A stretch of DNA of 49,678 nt, taken from Branchiostoma floridae. Lineage: Eukaryota > Chordata > Leptocardii > Amphioxiformes > Branchiostomatidae. The translations under genes and the position numbers were made by a program. Shown here in pieces: positions 22,501 through 34,801 of this stretch (the first letter of the stretch is position 1; each line of letters begins with the position of its first letter). The stretch spans positions 19,394,039 to 19,443,716 of the forward strand of contig NC_049985.1 of the NCBI RefSeq assembly GCF_000003815.2. Direction: 5' to 3'. The notes beneath the pieces were generated by a model. The model had not been told where the DNA came from, made no database searches, and saw only the letters and a program-made list of their open reading frames with translations.

Positions 22501-25500
22501 TTTTAGCACCAGGACACGCCCGTCGGTCGTCATCATCGATCTAGCGCGAAAGACCCGGCCTCTGGTGGCCGCTGACCGCCTGAGGCGGTGAAAACGGGCC
22601 CTCACCTGTCCAGGGCTATGACGTCATCGTGGCCTCGGAGCCACGGAAAGGTATAATGGCAACTTATGGCGAGAAAGAGACATCTTTCCCCCAGACTATG
22701 GTGCCTGTCCCCGGCGCCTTGGCCAGGGGCATGGCTGGGGACCCATGGCGGGCGCACATCTCGTCGCCGCTCTTAAGAGCCCTTAAAAAACCCTGGGTCC
22801 CATTGGAATGCATTGCGCCAGGGTTTTTTACACCTATTTTTTTTATACCAAGAAAGTACCGCCGGCTTTTAGCACCAGGACACGCCCGTCGCTCGTCATC
22901 ATCGATCTAGCGCGAAAGACCCGGCCTCTGGTGGCCGCTGACCGCCTGAGGCGGTGAAAACGGGCCCTGACCTGTCCAGGGCTATGACGTCATCGTGNNN
23001 NNNNNNNNNNNNNNNNNNNNNNNNNNNNNNNNNNNNNNNNNNNNNNNNNNNNNNNNNNNNNNNNNNNNNNNNNNNNNNNNNNNNNNNNNNNNNNNNNCCG
23101 CCTGTGTATGGTGTCTGTGCCCGGTTCCTTAGCCACGGGCATGGCTGGGGACCCATGGCGGGCGCACATCTCGTCGCCGCTCTTAAGGGCCCTTAAAAAA
23201 CCCTGGGTCCCATTGGAATGCATTGCGCCAGGGTTTTTTACACCTATTTTTTTTATACCAAGAAAGTACCGCCGGCTTTTAGCACCAGGACACGCCCGTC
23301 GCTCGTCATCATCGATCTAGCGCGAAAGACCCGGCCTCTGGTGGCCGCTGACCGCCTGAGGCGGTGAAAACGGGCCCTCACCTGTCCAGGGCTATGACGT
23401 CATCGTGGCCTCGGAGCCACGGAAAGGTATAATGGCAACTTATGGCGAGAAAGAGACATCTTTCACCCAGACTATGGTGCCTGTCCCCGGCGCCTTGGCC
23501 AGGGGCATGGCTGGGGACCCATGGCGGGCGCACATCTCGTCGCCGCTCTTAAGGGCCCTTAAAAAACCCTGGGTCCCATTGGAATGCATTGCGCCAGGGT
23601 TTTTTTACACCTATTTTTTTTATACCAAGAAAGTACCGCCGGCTTTTAGCACCAGGACACGCCCGTCGGTCGTCATCATCGATCTAGCGCGAAAGACCCG
23701 GCCTCTGGTGGCCGCTGACCGCCTGAGGCGGTGAAAACGGGCCCTCACCTGTCCAGGGCTATGACGTCATCGTGTTCTCGGAGCCACGGAAAGGTATAAT
23801 GGCAACTTATGGCGAGAAAGAGACATCTTTCCCCCAGACTATGGTGCCTGTACCCGGCGCCTTGGCCAGGGGCATGGCTGGGGACTCATGGCGGGCGCAC
23901 ATCTCGTCGCCGCTCTTAAGGGACCTTAAAAAACCCTGGGTCCCATTGGAATGCATTGCGCCAGGGTTTTTTACACCTATTTTTTTATACCAAGAAAGTA
24001 CCGCCGGCATTTAGCACCAGGACACGCCCGTCGGTCGTCATCATCGATCTAGTGCGAAAGACCCGGCCTCTGGTGGCCGCTGACCGCCTGAGGCGGTGAA
24101 AACGGGCCCTGACCTGTCCAGGGCTATGACGTCATCGTGGCCTCGGAGCCACGGAAAGGCATAATGGCAACTTATGGCGAGAAAGAGACATCTTTCCCCC
24201 AGACTATGGTGCCTGTCCCCGGCGCCTTGGCCAGGGGCATGGCCGGCTGGGGACCCATGGCGGGCGCACATCTCGTCGCCGCTCTTAAGGGCCCTTAAAA
24301 AACCCTGGGTCCCATTGGAATGCATTGCGCCAGGGTTTTTTACACCTATTTTTTTTTATAACAAGAAAGTACCGCCGGCTTTTAGCACCAGGACACGCCC
24401 GTCGGTCGTCATCATCGATCTAGCGCGAAAGACCCGGCCTCTGGTGGCCGCTGACCGCCTGAGGCGGTGAAAACGGGCCCTCGCCTGTCCAGGGCTATGA
24501 CGTCATCGTGGCCTCGGAGCCACGGAAAGGTATAATGGCAACTTATGGCGAGAAAGAGACATCTTTCCCCCAGACTATGGTGCCTGTCCCCAGCGCCTTG
24601 GCCAGGGGCATGGCTGGGGACCCATGGCGGGCGCACATCTCGTCGCCGCTCTTAAGGGCCCTTAAAAAACCCTGGGTCCCATTGAAATGCATTGCGTGGG
24701 GGTTTTTTACACCTATTTTTATTATACCAAGAAAGTACCGCCGGCTTTTAGCACCAGGACACGCCCGTCGGTCGTCATCATCGAACTAGCGCGAAAGACC
24801 CGGCCTCTGGTGGCCGCTGACCGCCTGAGGCGGTGAAAACGGGCCCTCACCTGTCCAGGGCTATGACGTCATCGTGGCCTCGGAGCCACGGAAAGGCATA
24901 ATGGCAACTTATGGCGAGAAAGAGACATCTTTCCCCCAGACTATGGTGCCTGTCCCCGGCGCCTTGGCCAGGGGCATGGCTGGGGACCCATGGCGGGCGC
25001 ACATCTTGTCGCCGCTCTTAAGGGCCCTTAAAAAACCCTGGGTCCCATTGGAATGCATTGCGCCAGGGTTTTTTACACCTATTTTTTTTATACCAAGAAA
25101 GTACCGCCGGCTTTTAGCACCAGGACACGCCCGTCGGTCGTCATCATCGATCTAGCGCGAAAGACCCGGCCTCTGGTGGCCGCTGACCGCCTGAGGCGGT
25201 GAAAACGGGCCCTCACCTGTCCAGGGCTATGACGTCATCGTGGCCTCGGAGCCACGGAAAGGTATAATGGCAACTTATGGCGAGAAAGAGACATCTTTCC
25301 CCCAGACTATGGTGCCTGTCCCCGGCGCCTTGGCCAGGGGCATGGCTGGGGACCCATGGCGGGCGCACATCTCGTCGCCGCTCTTAAGGGCCCTTAAAAA
25401 ACCCTGGGTCCCATTGGAATGCATTGCGCCAGGGTTTTTTACACCTATTTTTTTTTATACCAAGAAAGTACCGCCGGCTTTTAGCACCAGGACACGCCCG

Positions 25501-28500
25501 TCGGTCGTCATCATCGATCTAGCGCGAAAGACCCGGCCTCTGGTGGCCGCTGACCGCCTGAGGCGGTGAAAACGGGCCCTGACCTGTCCAGGGCTATGAC
25601 GTCATCGTGGCCTCGGAGCCACGGAAAGGTATAATGGCAACTTATGGCGAGAAAGAGACATCTTTCCCCCAGACTATGGTGCCTGTCCCCGGCGCCTTGG
25701 CCAGGGGCATGGCTGGGGACCCATGGCGGGCGCACATCTCGTCGCCGCTCTTAAGGGACCTTAAAAAACCCTGGGTCCCATTGGAATGCATTGCGCCAGG
25801 GTTTTTTACACCTATTTTTTTTATACCAAGAAAGTACCGCCGGCTTTTAGCACCAGGACACGCCCGTCGGTCGTCATCATCGATCTAGCGCGAAAGACCC
25901 GGCCTCTGGTGGCCGCTGACCGCCTGAGGCGGTGAAAACGGGCCCTCACCTGTCCAGGGCTATGACGTCATCGTGGCCTCGGAGCCACGGAAAGGTATAA
26001 TGGCAACTTATGGCGAGAAAGAGACATCTTTCCCCCAGACTATGGTGCCTGTCCCCGGCGCCTTGGCCAGGGGCATGGCTGGGGACCCATGGCGGGCGCA
26101 CATCTCGTCGCCGCTCTTAAGGGCCCTTAAAAAACCCTGGGTCCCATTGGAATGCATTGCGCCAGGGTTTTTTACACCTATTTTTTTTTATACCAAGAAA
26201 GTACCGCCGGCTTTTAGCACCAGGACACGCCCGTCGGTCGTCATCATCGATCTAGCGCGAAAGACCCGGCCTCTGGTGGCCGCTGACCGCCTGAGGCGGT
26301 GAAAACGGGCCCTGACCTGTCCAGGGCTATGACGTCATCGTGGCCTCGGAGCCACGGAAAGGTATAATGGCAACTTATGGCGAGAAAGAGACATCTTTCC
26401 CCCAGACTATGGTGCCTGTACCCGGCGCCTTGGCCAGGGGCATGGCTGGGGACTCATGGCGGGCGCACATCTCGTCGCCGCTCTTAAGGGACCTTAAAAA
26501 ACCCTGGGTCCCATTGGAATGCATTGCGCCAGGGTTTTTTACACCTATTTTTTTATACCAAGAAAGTACCGCCGGCATTTAGCACCAGGACACGCCCGTC
26601 GGTCGTCATCATCGATCTAGTGCGAAAGACCCGGCCTCTGGTGGCCGCTGACCGCCTGAGGCGGTGAAAACGGGCCCTGACCTGTCCAGGGCTATGACGT
26701 CATCGTGGCCTCGGAGCCACGGAAAGGTATAATGGCAACTTATGGCGAGAAAGAGACATCTTTCCCCCAGACTATGGTGCCTGTCCCCGGCGCCTTGGCC
26801 AGGGGCATGGCCGGCTGGGGACCCATGGCGGGCGCACATCTCGTCGCCGCTCTTAAGGGCCCTTAAAAAACCCTGGGTCCCATTGGAATGCATTGCGCCA
26901 GGGTTTTTTACACCTATTTTTTTTATACCAAGAAAGTACCGCCGGCTTTTAGCACCAGGACACGCCCGTCGGTCGTCATCATCGATCTAGCGCGAAAGAC
27001 CCGGCCTCTGGTGGCCGCTGACCGCCTGAGGCGGTGAAAACGGGCCCTCACCTGTCCAGGGCTATGACGTCATCGTGGCCTCGGAGCCACGGAAAGGCAT
27101 AATGGCAACTTATGGCGAGAAAGAGACATCTTTCCCCCAGACTATGGTGCCTGTCCCCGGCGCCTTGGCCAGGGGCATGGCTGGGGACCCATGGCGGGCG
27201 CACATCTTGTCGCCGCTCTTAAGGGCCCTTAAAAAACCCTGGGTCCCATTGGAATGCATTGCGCCAGGGTTTTTTACACCTATTTTTTTTATACCAAGAA
27301 AGTACCGCCGGCTTTTAGCACCAGGACACGCCCGTCGGTCGTCATCATCGATCTAGCGCGAAAGACCCGGCCTCTGGTGGCCGCTGACCGCCTGAGGCGG
27401 TGAAAACGGGCCCTCACCTGTCCAGGGCTATGACGTCATCGTGGCCTCGGAGCCACGGAAAGGTATAATGGCAACTTATGGCGAGAAAGAGACATCTTTC
27501 CCCCAGACTATGGTGCCTGTCCCCGGCGCCTTGGCCAGGGGCATGGCTGGGGACCCATGGCGGGCGCACATCTCGTCGCCGCTCTTAAGGGCCCTTAAAA
27601 AACCCTGGGTCCCATTGGAATGCATTGCGCCAGGGTTTTTTTACACCTATTTTTATTATACCAAGAAAGTACCGCCGGCTTTTAGCACCAGGACACGCCC
27701 GTCGGTCGTCATCATCGATCTAGCGCGAAAGACCCGGCCTCTGGTGGCCGCTGACCGCCTGAGGCGGTGAAAACGGGCCCTGACCTGTCCAGGGCTATGA
27801 CGTCATCGTGGCCTCGGAGCCACGGAAAGGTATAATGGCAACTTATGGCGAGAAAGAGACATCTTTCCCCCAGACTATGGTGCCTGTCCCCGGCGCCTTG
27901 GCCAGGGGCATGGCTGGGGACCCATGGCGGGCGCACATCTCGTCGCCGCTCTTAAGGGCCCTTAAAAAACCCTGGGTCCCATTGGAATGCATTGCGCCAG
28001 GGTTTTTTACACCTATTTTTTTTATACCAAGAAAGTACCGCCGGCTTTTAGCACCAGGACACGCCCGTCGGTCGTCATCATCGATCTAGCGCGAAAGACC
28101 CGGCCTCTGGTGGCCGCTGACCGCCTGAGGCGGTGAAAACGGGCCCTCACCTGTCCAGGGCTATGATGTCATCGTGGCCTCGGAGCCACGGAAAGGTATA
28201 ATGGCAACTTATGGCGAGAAAGAGACATCTTTCCCCCAGACTATGGTGCCTGTCCCCGGCGCCTTGGCCAGGGGCATGGCTGGGGACCCATGGCGGGCGC
28301 ACATCTCGTCGCCGCTCTTAAGGGCCCTTAAAAAACCCTGGGTCCCATTGGAATGCATTGCGCCATGGCTTTTTACGCCTATTTTTTTTATACCAAGAAA
28401 GTACCGCCGGCTTTTAGCACCAGGACACGCCCGTCGGTCGTCATCATCGATCTAGCGCGAAAGACCCGGCCTCTGGTGGCCGCTGACCGCCTGAGGCGGC

Positions 28501-31500
28501 GAAAACGGGCCCTGACCTGTCCAGGGCTATGACGTCATCGTGGCCTCGGAGCCACGGAAAGGCATAATGGCAACTTATGGCGAGAAAGAGACATCTTTCC
28601 CCCAGACTATGGTGCCTGTCCCCGGCGCCTTGGCCAGGGGCATGGCTGGGGACCCATGGCGGGCGCACATCTCGTCGCCGCTCTTAAGGGCCCTTAAAAA
28701 ACCCTGGGTCCCATTGGAATGCATTGCGCCAGGGTTTTTTACACCTATTTTTTTTCATAACAAGAAAGTACCGCCGGCTTTTAGCACCAGGACACGCCCG
28801 TCGGTCGTCATCATCGATCTAGCGCGAAAGACCCGGCCTCTGGTGGCCGCTGACCGCCTGAGGCGGCGAAAACGGGCCCTGACCTGTCCAGGGCTATGAC
28901 GTCATCGTGGCCTCGGAGCCACGGAAAGGCATAATGGCAACTTATGGCGAGAAAGAGACATCTTTCCCCCAGACTATGGTGCCTGTCCCCGGCGCCTTGG
29001 CCAGGGGCATGGCTGGGGACCCATGGCGGGCGCACATCTCGTCGCCGCTCTTAAGGGCCCTTAAAAAACCCTGGGTCCCATTGAAATGCATTGCGCGGGG
29101 GTTTTTTACACCTATTTTTTTTATACCAAGAAAGTACCGCCGGCTTTTAGCACCAGGACACGCCCGTCGGTCGTCATCATCGATCTAGCGCGAAAGACCC
29201 GGCCTCTGGTGGCCGCTGACCGCCTGAGGCGGTGAAAACGGGCCCTCACCTGTCCAGGGCTATGACGTCATCGTGGCCTCGGAGCCACGGAAAGGCATAA
29301 TGGCAACTTATGGCGAGAAAGAGACATCTTTCCCCCAGACTATGGTGCCTGTCCCCGGCGCCTTGGCCAGGGGCATGGCTGGGGACCCATGGCGGGCGCA
29401 CATCTTGTCGCCGCTCTTAAGGGCCCTTAAAAAACCCTGGGTCCCATTGGAATGCATTGCGCCAGGGTTTTTTACACCTATTTTTTTTATACCAAGAAAG
29501 TACCGCCGGCTTTTAGCACCAGGACACGCCCGTCGGTCGTCATCATCGATCTAGCGCGAAAGACCCGGCCTCTGGTGGCCGCTGACCGCCTGAGGCGGTG
29601 AAAACGGGCCCTCACCTGTCCAGGGCTATGACGTCATCGTGGCCTCGGAGCCACGGAAAGGTATAATGGCAACTTATGGCGAGAAAGAGACATCTTTCCC
29701 CCAGACTATGGTGCCTGTCCCCGGCGCCTTGGCCAGGGGCATGGCTGGGGACCCATGGCGGGCGCACATCTCGTCGCCGCTCTTAAGAGCCCTTAAAAAA
29801 CCCTGGGTCCCATTGGAATGCATTGCGCCAGGGTTTTTTACACCTATTTTTTTTATACCAAGAAAGTACCGCCGGCTTTTAGCACCAGGACACGCCCGTC
29901 GCTCGTCATCATCGATCTAGCGCGGAAGACCCGGCCTCTGGTGGCCGCTGACCGCCTGAGGCGGTGAAAACGGGCCCTGACCTGTCCAGGGCTATGACGT
30001 CATCGTGGCCTCGGAGCCACGGAAAGGTATAATGGCAACTTATGGCGAGAAAGAGACATCTTTCCCCCAGACTATGGTGCCTGTCCCCGGCGCCTTGGCC
30101 AGGGGCATGGCTGGGGACCCATGGCGGGCGCACATCTCGTCGCCGCTCTTAAGGGCCCTTAAAAAACCCTGGGTCCCATTGGAATGCATTGCGCCAGGGT
30201 TTTTTACACCTATTTTTTTTTATACCAAGAAAGTACCGCCGGCTTTTAGCACCAGGACACGCCCGTCGGTCGTCATCATCGATCTAGCGCGAAAGACCCG
30301 GCCTCTGGTGGCCGCTGACCGCCTGAGGCGGTGAAAACGGGCCCTGACCTGTCCAGGGCTATGACGTCATCGTGGCCTCGGAGCCACGGAAAGGTATAAT
30401 GGCAACTTATGGCGAGAAAGAGACATCTTTCCCCCAGACTATGGTGCCTGTCCCCGGCGCCTTGGCCAGGGGCATGGCTGGGGACCCATGGCGGGCGCAC
30501 ATCTCGTCGCCGCTCTTAAGGGACCTTAAAAAACCCTGGGTCCCATTGGAATGCATTGCGCCAGGGTTTTTTACACCTATTTTTTTTATACCAAGAAAGT
30601 ACCGCCGGCTTTTAGCACCAGGACACGCCCGTCGGTCGTCATCATCGATCTAGCGCGAAAGACCCGGCCTCTGGTGGCCGCTGACCGCCTGAGGCGGTGA
30701 AAACGGGCCCTCACCTGTCCAGGGCTATGACGTCATCGTGGCCTCGGAGCCACGGAAAGGTATAATGGCAACTTATGGCGAGAAAGAGACATCTTTCACC
30801 CAGACTATGGTGCCTGTCCCCGGCGCCTTGGCCAGGGGCATGGCTGGGGACCCATGGCGGGCGCACATCTCGTCGCCGCTCTTAAGGGCCCTTAAAAAAC
30901 CCTGGGTCCCATTGGAATGCATTGCGCCAGGGTTTTTTACACCTATTTTTTTTCATAACAAGAAAGTACCGCCGGCTTTTTAGCACCAGGACACGCCCGT
31001 CGGTCGTCATCATCGATCTAGCGCGNNNNNNNNNNNNNNNNNNNNNNNNNNNNNNNNNNNNNNNNNNNNNNNNNNNNNNNNNNNNNNNNNNNNNNNNNNN
31101 NNNNNNNNNNNNNNNNNNNNNNNNNGCTATGACGTCATCGTGGCCTCGGAGCCACGGAAAGGCATAATGGCAACTTATGGCGAGAAAGAGACATCTTTCC
31201 CCCAGACTATGGTGCCTGTCCCCGGCGCCTTGGCCAGGGGCATGGCTGGGGACCCATGGCGGGCGCACATCTCGTCGCCGCTCTTAAGGGCCCTTAAAAA
31301 ACCCTGGGTCCCATTGGAATGCATTGCGCCAGGGTTTTTTACACCTATTTTTTTATACCAAGAAAGTACCGCCGGCTTTTAGCACCAGGACACGCCCGTC
31401 GGTCGTCATCATCGATCTAGCGCGAAAGACCCGGCCTCTGGTGGCCGCTGACCGCCTGAGGCGGTGAAAACGGGCCCTGACCTGTCCAGGGCTATGACGT

Positions 31501-33825
31501 CATCGTGGCCTCGGAGCCACGGAAAGGTATAATGGCAACTTATGGCGAGAAAGAGACATCTTTCCCCCAGACTATGGTGCCTGTCCCCGGCGCCTTGGCC
31601 AGGGGCATGGCTGGGGACCCATGGCGGGCGCACATCTCGTCGCCGCTCTTAAGGGACCTTAAAAAACCCTGGGTCCCATTGGAATGCATTGCGCCAGGGT
31701 TTTTTACACCTATTTTTTTTATACCAAGAAAGTACCGCCGGCTTTTAGCACCAGGACACGCCCGTCGGTCGTCATCATCGATCTAGCGCGAAAGACCCGG
31801 CCTCTGGTGGCCGCTGACCGCCTGAGGCGGTGAAAACGGGCCCTCACCTGTCCAGGGCTATGACGTCATCGTGGCCTCGGAGCCACGGAAAGGTATAATG
31901 GCAACTTATGGCGAGAAAGAGACATCTTTCACCCAGACTATGGTGCCTGTCCCCGGCGCCTTGGCCAGGGGCATGGCTGGGGACCCATGGCGGGCGCACA
32001 TCTCGTCGCCGCTCTTAAGGGCCCTTAAAAAACCCTGGGTCCCATTGGAATGCATTGCGCCAGGGTTTTTTTACACCTATTTTTTTTATACCAAGAAAGT
32101 ACCGCCGGCTTTTAGCACCAGGACACGCCCGTCGGTCGTCATCATCGATCTAGCGCGAAAGACCCGGCCTCTGGTGGCCGCTGACCGCCTGAGGCGGTGA
32201 AAACGGGCCCTCACCTGTCCAGGGCTATGACGTCATCGTGTTCTCGGAGCCACGGAAAGGTATAATGGCAACTTATGGCGAGAAAGAGACATCTTTCCCC
32301 CAGACTATGGTGCCTGTCCCCGGCGCCTTGGCCAGGGGCATGGCTGGCGGAGGCCCCATGGCAGGGCGCACATCTCGTCGCCGCTCTTAAGGGCCCTTAA
32401 CTAAAAAAACCCTGGGTCCCATTGGAATGCATTGCGCCAGGGTTTTTTACACCTATTTTTTTTCATACCAAGAAAGTACCGCCGGCTTTTAGCACCAGGA
32501 CACGCCCGTCGGTCGTCATCATCGATCTAGCGCGAAAGACCCGGCCTCTGGTGGCCGCTGACCGCCTGAGGCGGCGAAAACGGNNNNNNNNNNNNNNNNN
32601 NNNNNNNNNNNNNNNNNNNNNNNNNNNNNNNNNNNNNNNNNNNNNNNNNNNNNNNNNNNNNNNNNNNNNNNNNNNNNNNNNNNGGAAAAGGCATAATGGC
32701 AACTTGATGGCGAGAAAGAGACATCTTTCCCCCAGACTATGGTGCCTGTCCCCGGCGCCTTGGCCAGGGGCATGGCTGGGGACCCATGGCGGGCGCACAT
32801 CTCGTCGCCGCTCTTAAGGGCCCTTAAAAAACCCTGGGTCCCATTGGAATGCATTGCGCCAGGGTTTTTTACACCTATTTTTTTTATACCAAGAAAGTAC
32901 CGCCGGCTTTTAGCACCAGGACACGCCCGTCGGTCGTCATCATCGATCTAGCGCGAAAGACCCGGCCTCTGGTGGCCGCTGACCGCCTGAGGCGGTGAAA
33001 ACGGGCCCTCACCTGTCCAGGGCTATGACGTCATCGTGGCCTCGGAGCCACGTGAAGGTATAATGGCAACTTATGGCGAGAAAGAGACATCTTTCCCCCA
33101 GACTATGGTGCCTGTCCCCGGCGCCTTGGCCAGGGGCATGGCTGGGGACCCATGGCGGGCGCACATCTCGTCGCCGCTCTTAAGGGCCCTTAAAAAACCC
33201 TGGGTCCCATTGGAATGCATTGCGCCAGGGTTTTCTACACCTATTTTGTTTATACCAAGAAAGTACCGCCGGCTTTTAGCACCAGGACACGCCCGTCGGT
33301 CGTCATCATCGATCTAGCGCGAAAGACCCGGCCTCTGGTGGCCGCTGACCGCCTGAGGCGGTGAAAACGGGCCCTCACCTGTCCAGGGCTATGACGTCAT
33401 CGTGGCCTCGGAGCCACGGAAAGGTATAATGGCAACTTATGGCGAGAAAGAGACATCTTTCCCCCAGACTATGGTGCCTGTCCCCGGCGCCTTGGCCAGG
33501 GGCATGGCTGGGGACCCATGGCGGGCGCACATCTCGTCGCCGCTCTTAAGGGCCCATTAAAAAACCCTGGGTCCCATTGGAATGCATTGCGCCAGGGTTT
33601 TTTTACACCTATTTTTATTATACCAAGAAAGTACCGCCAGCTTTTAGCACCAGGACACGCCCGTCGGTCGTCATCATCGATCTAGCGCGAAAGACCCGGC
33701 CTCTGGTGGCCGCTGACCGCCTGAGGCGGTGAAAACGGGCCCTCACCTGTCCAGGGCTATGACGTCATCGTGGCCTCGGAGCCACGGAAAGGTATAATGG
33801 CAACTTATGGCGAGAAAGAGACATC

Positions 33826-34407
33826 ACAAATGAGTCACATGACTATATGACACCATAAGAACGCACACCAATTCCTTGTTTTTCAAAGCAGCAGAATAGA
33901 GGCGAACTACTACCCGGATGTTACCTAGGCTACTACCATGCGGGGGTAATGTGGACATTCAGCCGACTCACCGAGGCAATCAGCTGTAAAGGTCACGCGC
34001 ATTGATACAATTATTGAATGAATGGACGAACATGCACCGCAATCTGTCACATGCGGCCTGAAAGTTGACTCACTATACTACCATATAGCAAAGTTCATTC
34101 CCTGCTGTCTTTCACGTAACAATGTTTGCATACGCTTCAAGATTTCGGTCGCACTTCTTTTTTACCTTTGCGTCATAGACCACCGGGGTCGCGTAGAAGT
34201 ACTGTGTTCTTTGGCCTTGACGCGAAAATACATTATCTGGGTAATCAGGTGATAATGCCGCTTTACCAGGAAGTTCTCGACCGATATATCGGAAAAAATT
34301 TCGGTGCCCAATCCCAAACTAATGTTAAAACCTATGATATTACCAATACCTTCTGAGATTACCAATTCTGATACTATGGACATAAAGCAACGTCTGCACA
34401 GTATATA
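33826..34407. other. Satellite 3' flank, nothing recognised
   Basis: Sharp change from satellite to AT-rich DNA after 33825. No gene recognised; the first frames do not obviously continue the LINE that is cut at the 5' edge of the array. Confidence 0.4.
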
Positions 34408-34574
34408 CAGTCAAACCTGTCTATAGCGGCCACTCAAAGGACCATACAAATGTGGCCACTATAGACAGGTGGCCTCTGTATAGAGGTGGCAACTTGTAGA
34501 GAAAATACCCAAGGGACTGACAAAAATTGGCCACTATGGACAGGTGGAGGTGGCCCCTAATATAGGTTTGACTA
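34408..34574. mobile_element. pogo/Tigger-like MITE
   Basis: Begins CAGTCAAACCTGTCTATAGC next to TA and ends AGGTTTGACTA. The terminal CAGTCAAACC and the repeated 'GGCCACTATAGACAGG'-like phrases fit the terminal repeats of pogo/Tigger-type Tc1-mariner elements known in many animals. About 167 bp, no transposase, hence non-autonomous. Confidence 0.7.
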
Positions 34575-34801
34575 CATATTTCTCCTCACAGTTGGTACCA
34601 GCACATTACAGTCGTAACTTCAGCATCGTAAACAAATTTAGCATGCACATGCATTCGTTTTAAAACACAATTATGTTTTTGTTTCTTTATATATTTTTTT
34701 CGGCCAATGAGTAATTTATGCTCAATTCTAATACAGCTAAGAAGAACCTGGAATCACTTTTTTTAGTCTCTGGAATGATAAGAGTTAAGTGTAATAATTT
34801 T

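Larger units (their letters stand above)
16312..33825. repeat. ~366-bp tandem satellite array, about 47 copies
   Basis: Head-to-tail units with GTCCAGGGCTATGACGTCAT starts near 16312, 16682, 17048, 17480, 17846, 18212 and on to 33749; normal spacing is 365-370 bp. The array ends abruptly inside a unit at 33825. Copies are nearly identical, differing in T-tract length, a 4-bp GGCC insertion in four units, and scattered substitutions. The unit is GC- and CpG-rich compared with its AT-rich surroundings. Per unit: CRE palindrome ATGACGTCAT; stem CGTGGC/GCCACG; TTAAGGGCCCTTAA; AAAAAACCCTGG with CCAGGGTTTTTT 21 bp later; CGGCC/GGCCG; ACCGCC(TGA)GGCGGT; GCCCTG/CAGGGC. N gaps (100 each) at 17187-17286, 22998-23097, 31026-31125 and 32584-32683. 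It matches no rRNA, snRNA, tRNA or 7SL sequence I know. No coding role is supported. Confidence 0.97.

Noticed and set aside
16703-33317. Repeated 93-119-codon plus-strand and 74-94-codon minus-strand open frames in every satellite unit
   Set aside because: Most plus-strand frames start at GTG, which a eukaryote would not normally use. T-tract length changes shift the C-terminus between units (FIPRK, YTKKV, HNKKV, LYQES). Substitutions include non-conservative ones (E to K, A to D, S to L), and overlapping frames on both strands are expected in a GC-rich repeat with few stops.
16312-33825. Array as tandem rRNA, snRNA, 5S or tRNA genes
   Set aside because: No match to 5S, U1-U6, 7SK or 7SL sequences that I know. 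TGGCAACTTATGG resembles an A box only weakly and no B box follows. The T runs could look like Pol III terminators but vary in length.
16312-33825. CRISPR array
   Set aside because: There are no spacers; the entire 366-bp unit repeats, and the genome is eukaryotic.
33826-34010. Continuation of the 5' LINE after the satellite
   Set aside because: A frame with RTHTNSLFF is suggestive, but stops interrupt it and the expected 'SFFPRTI-DWN-LP' motif is absent.
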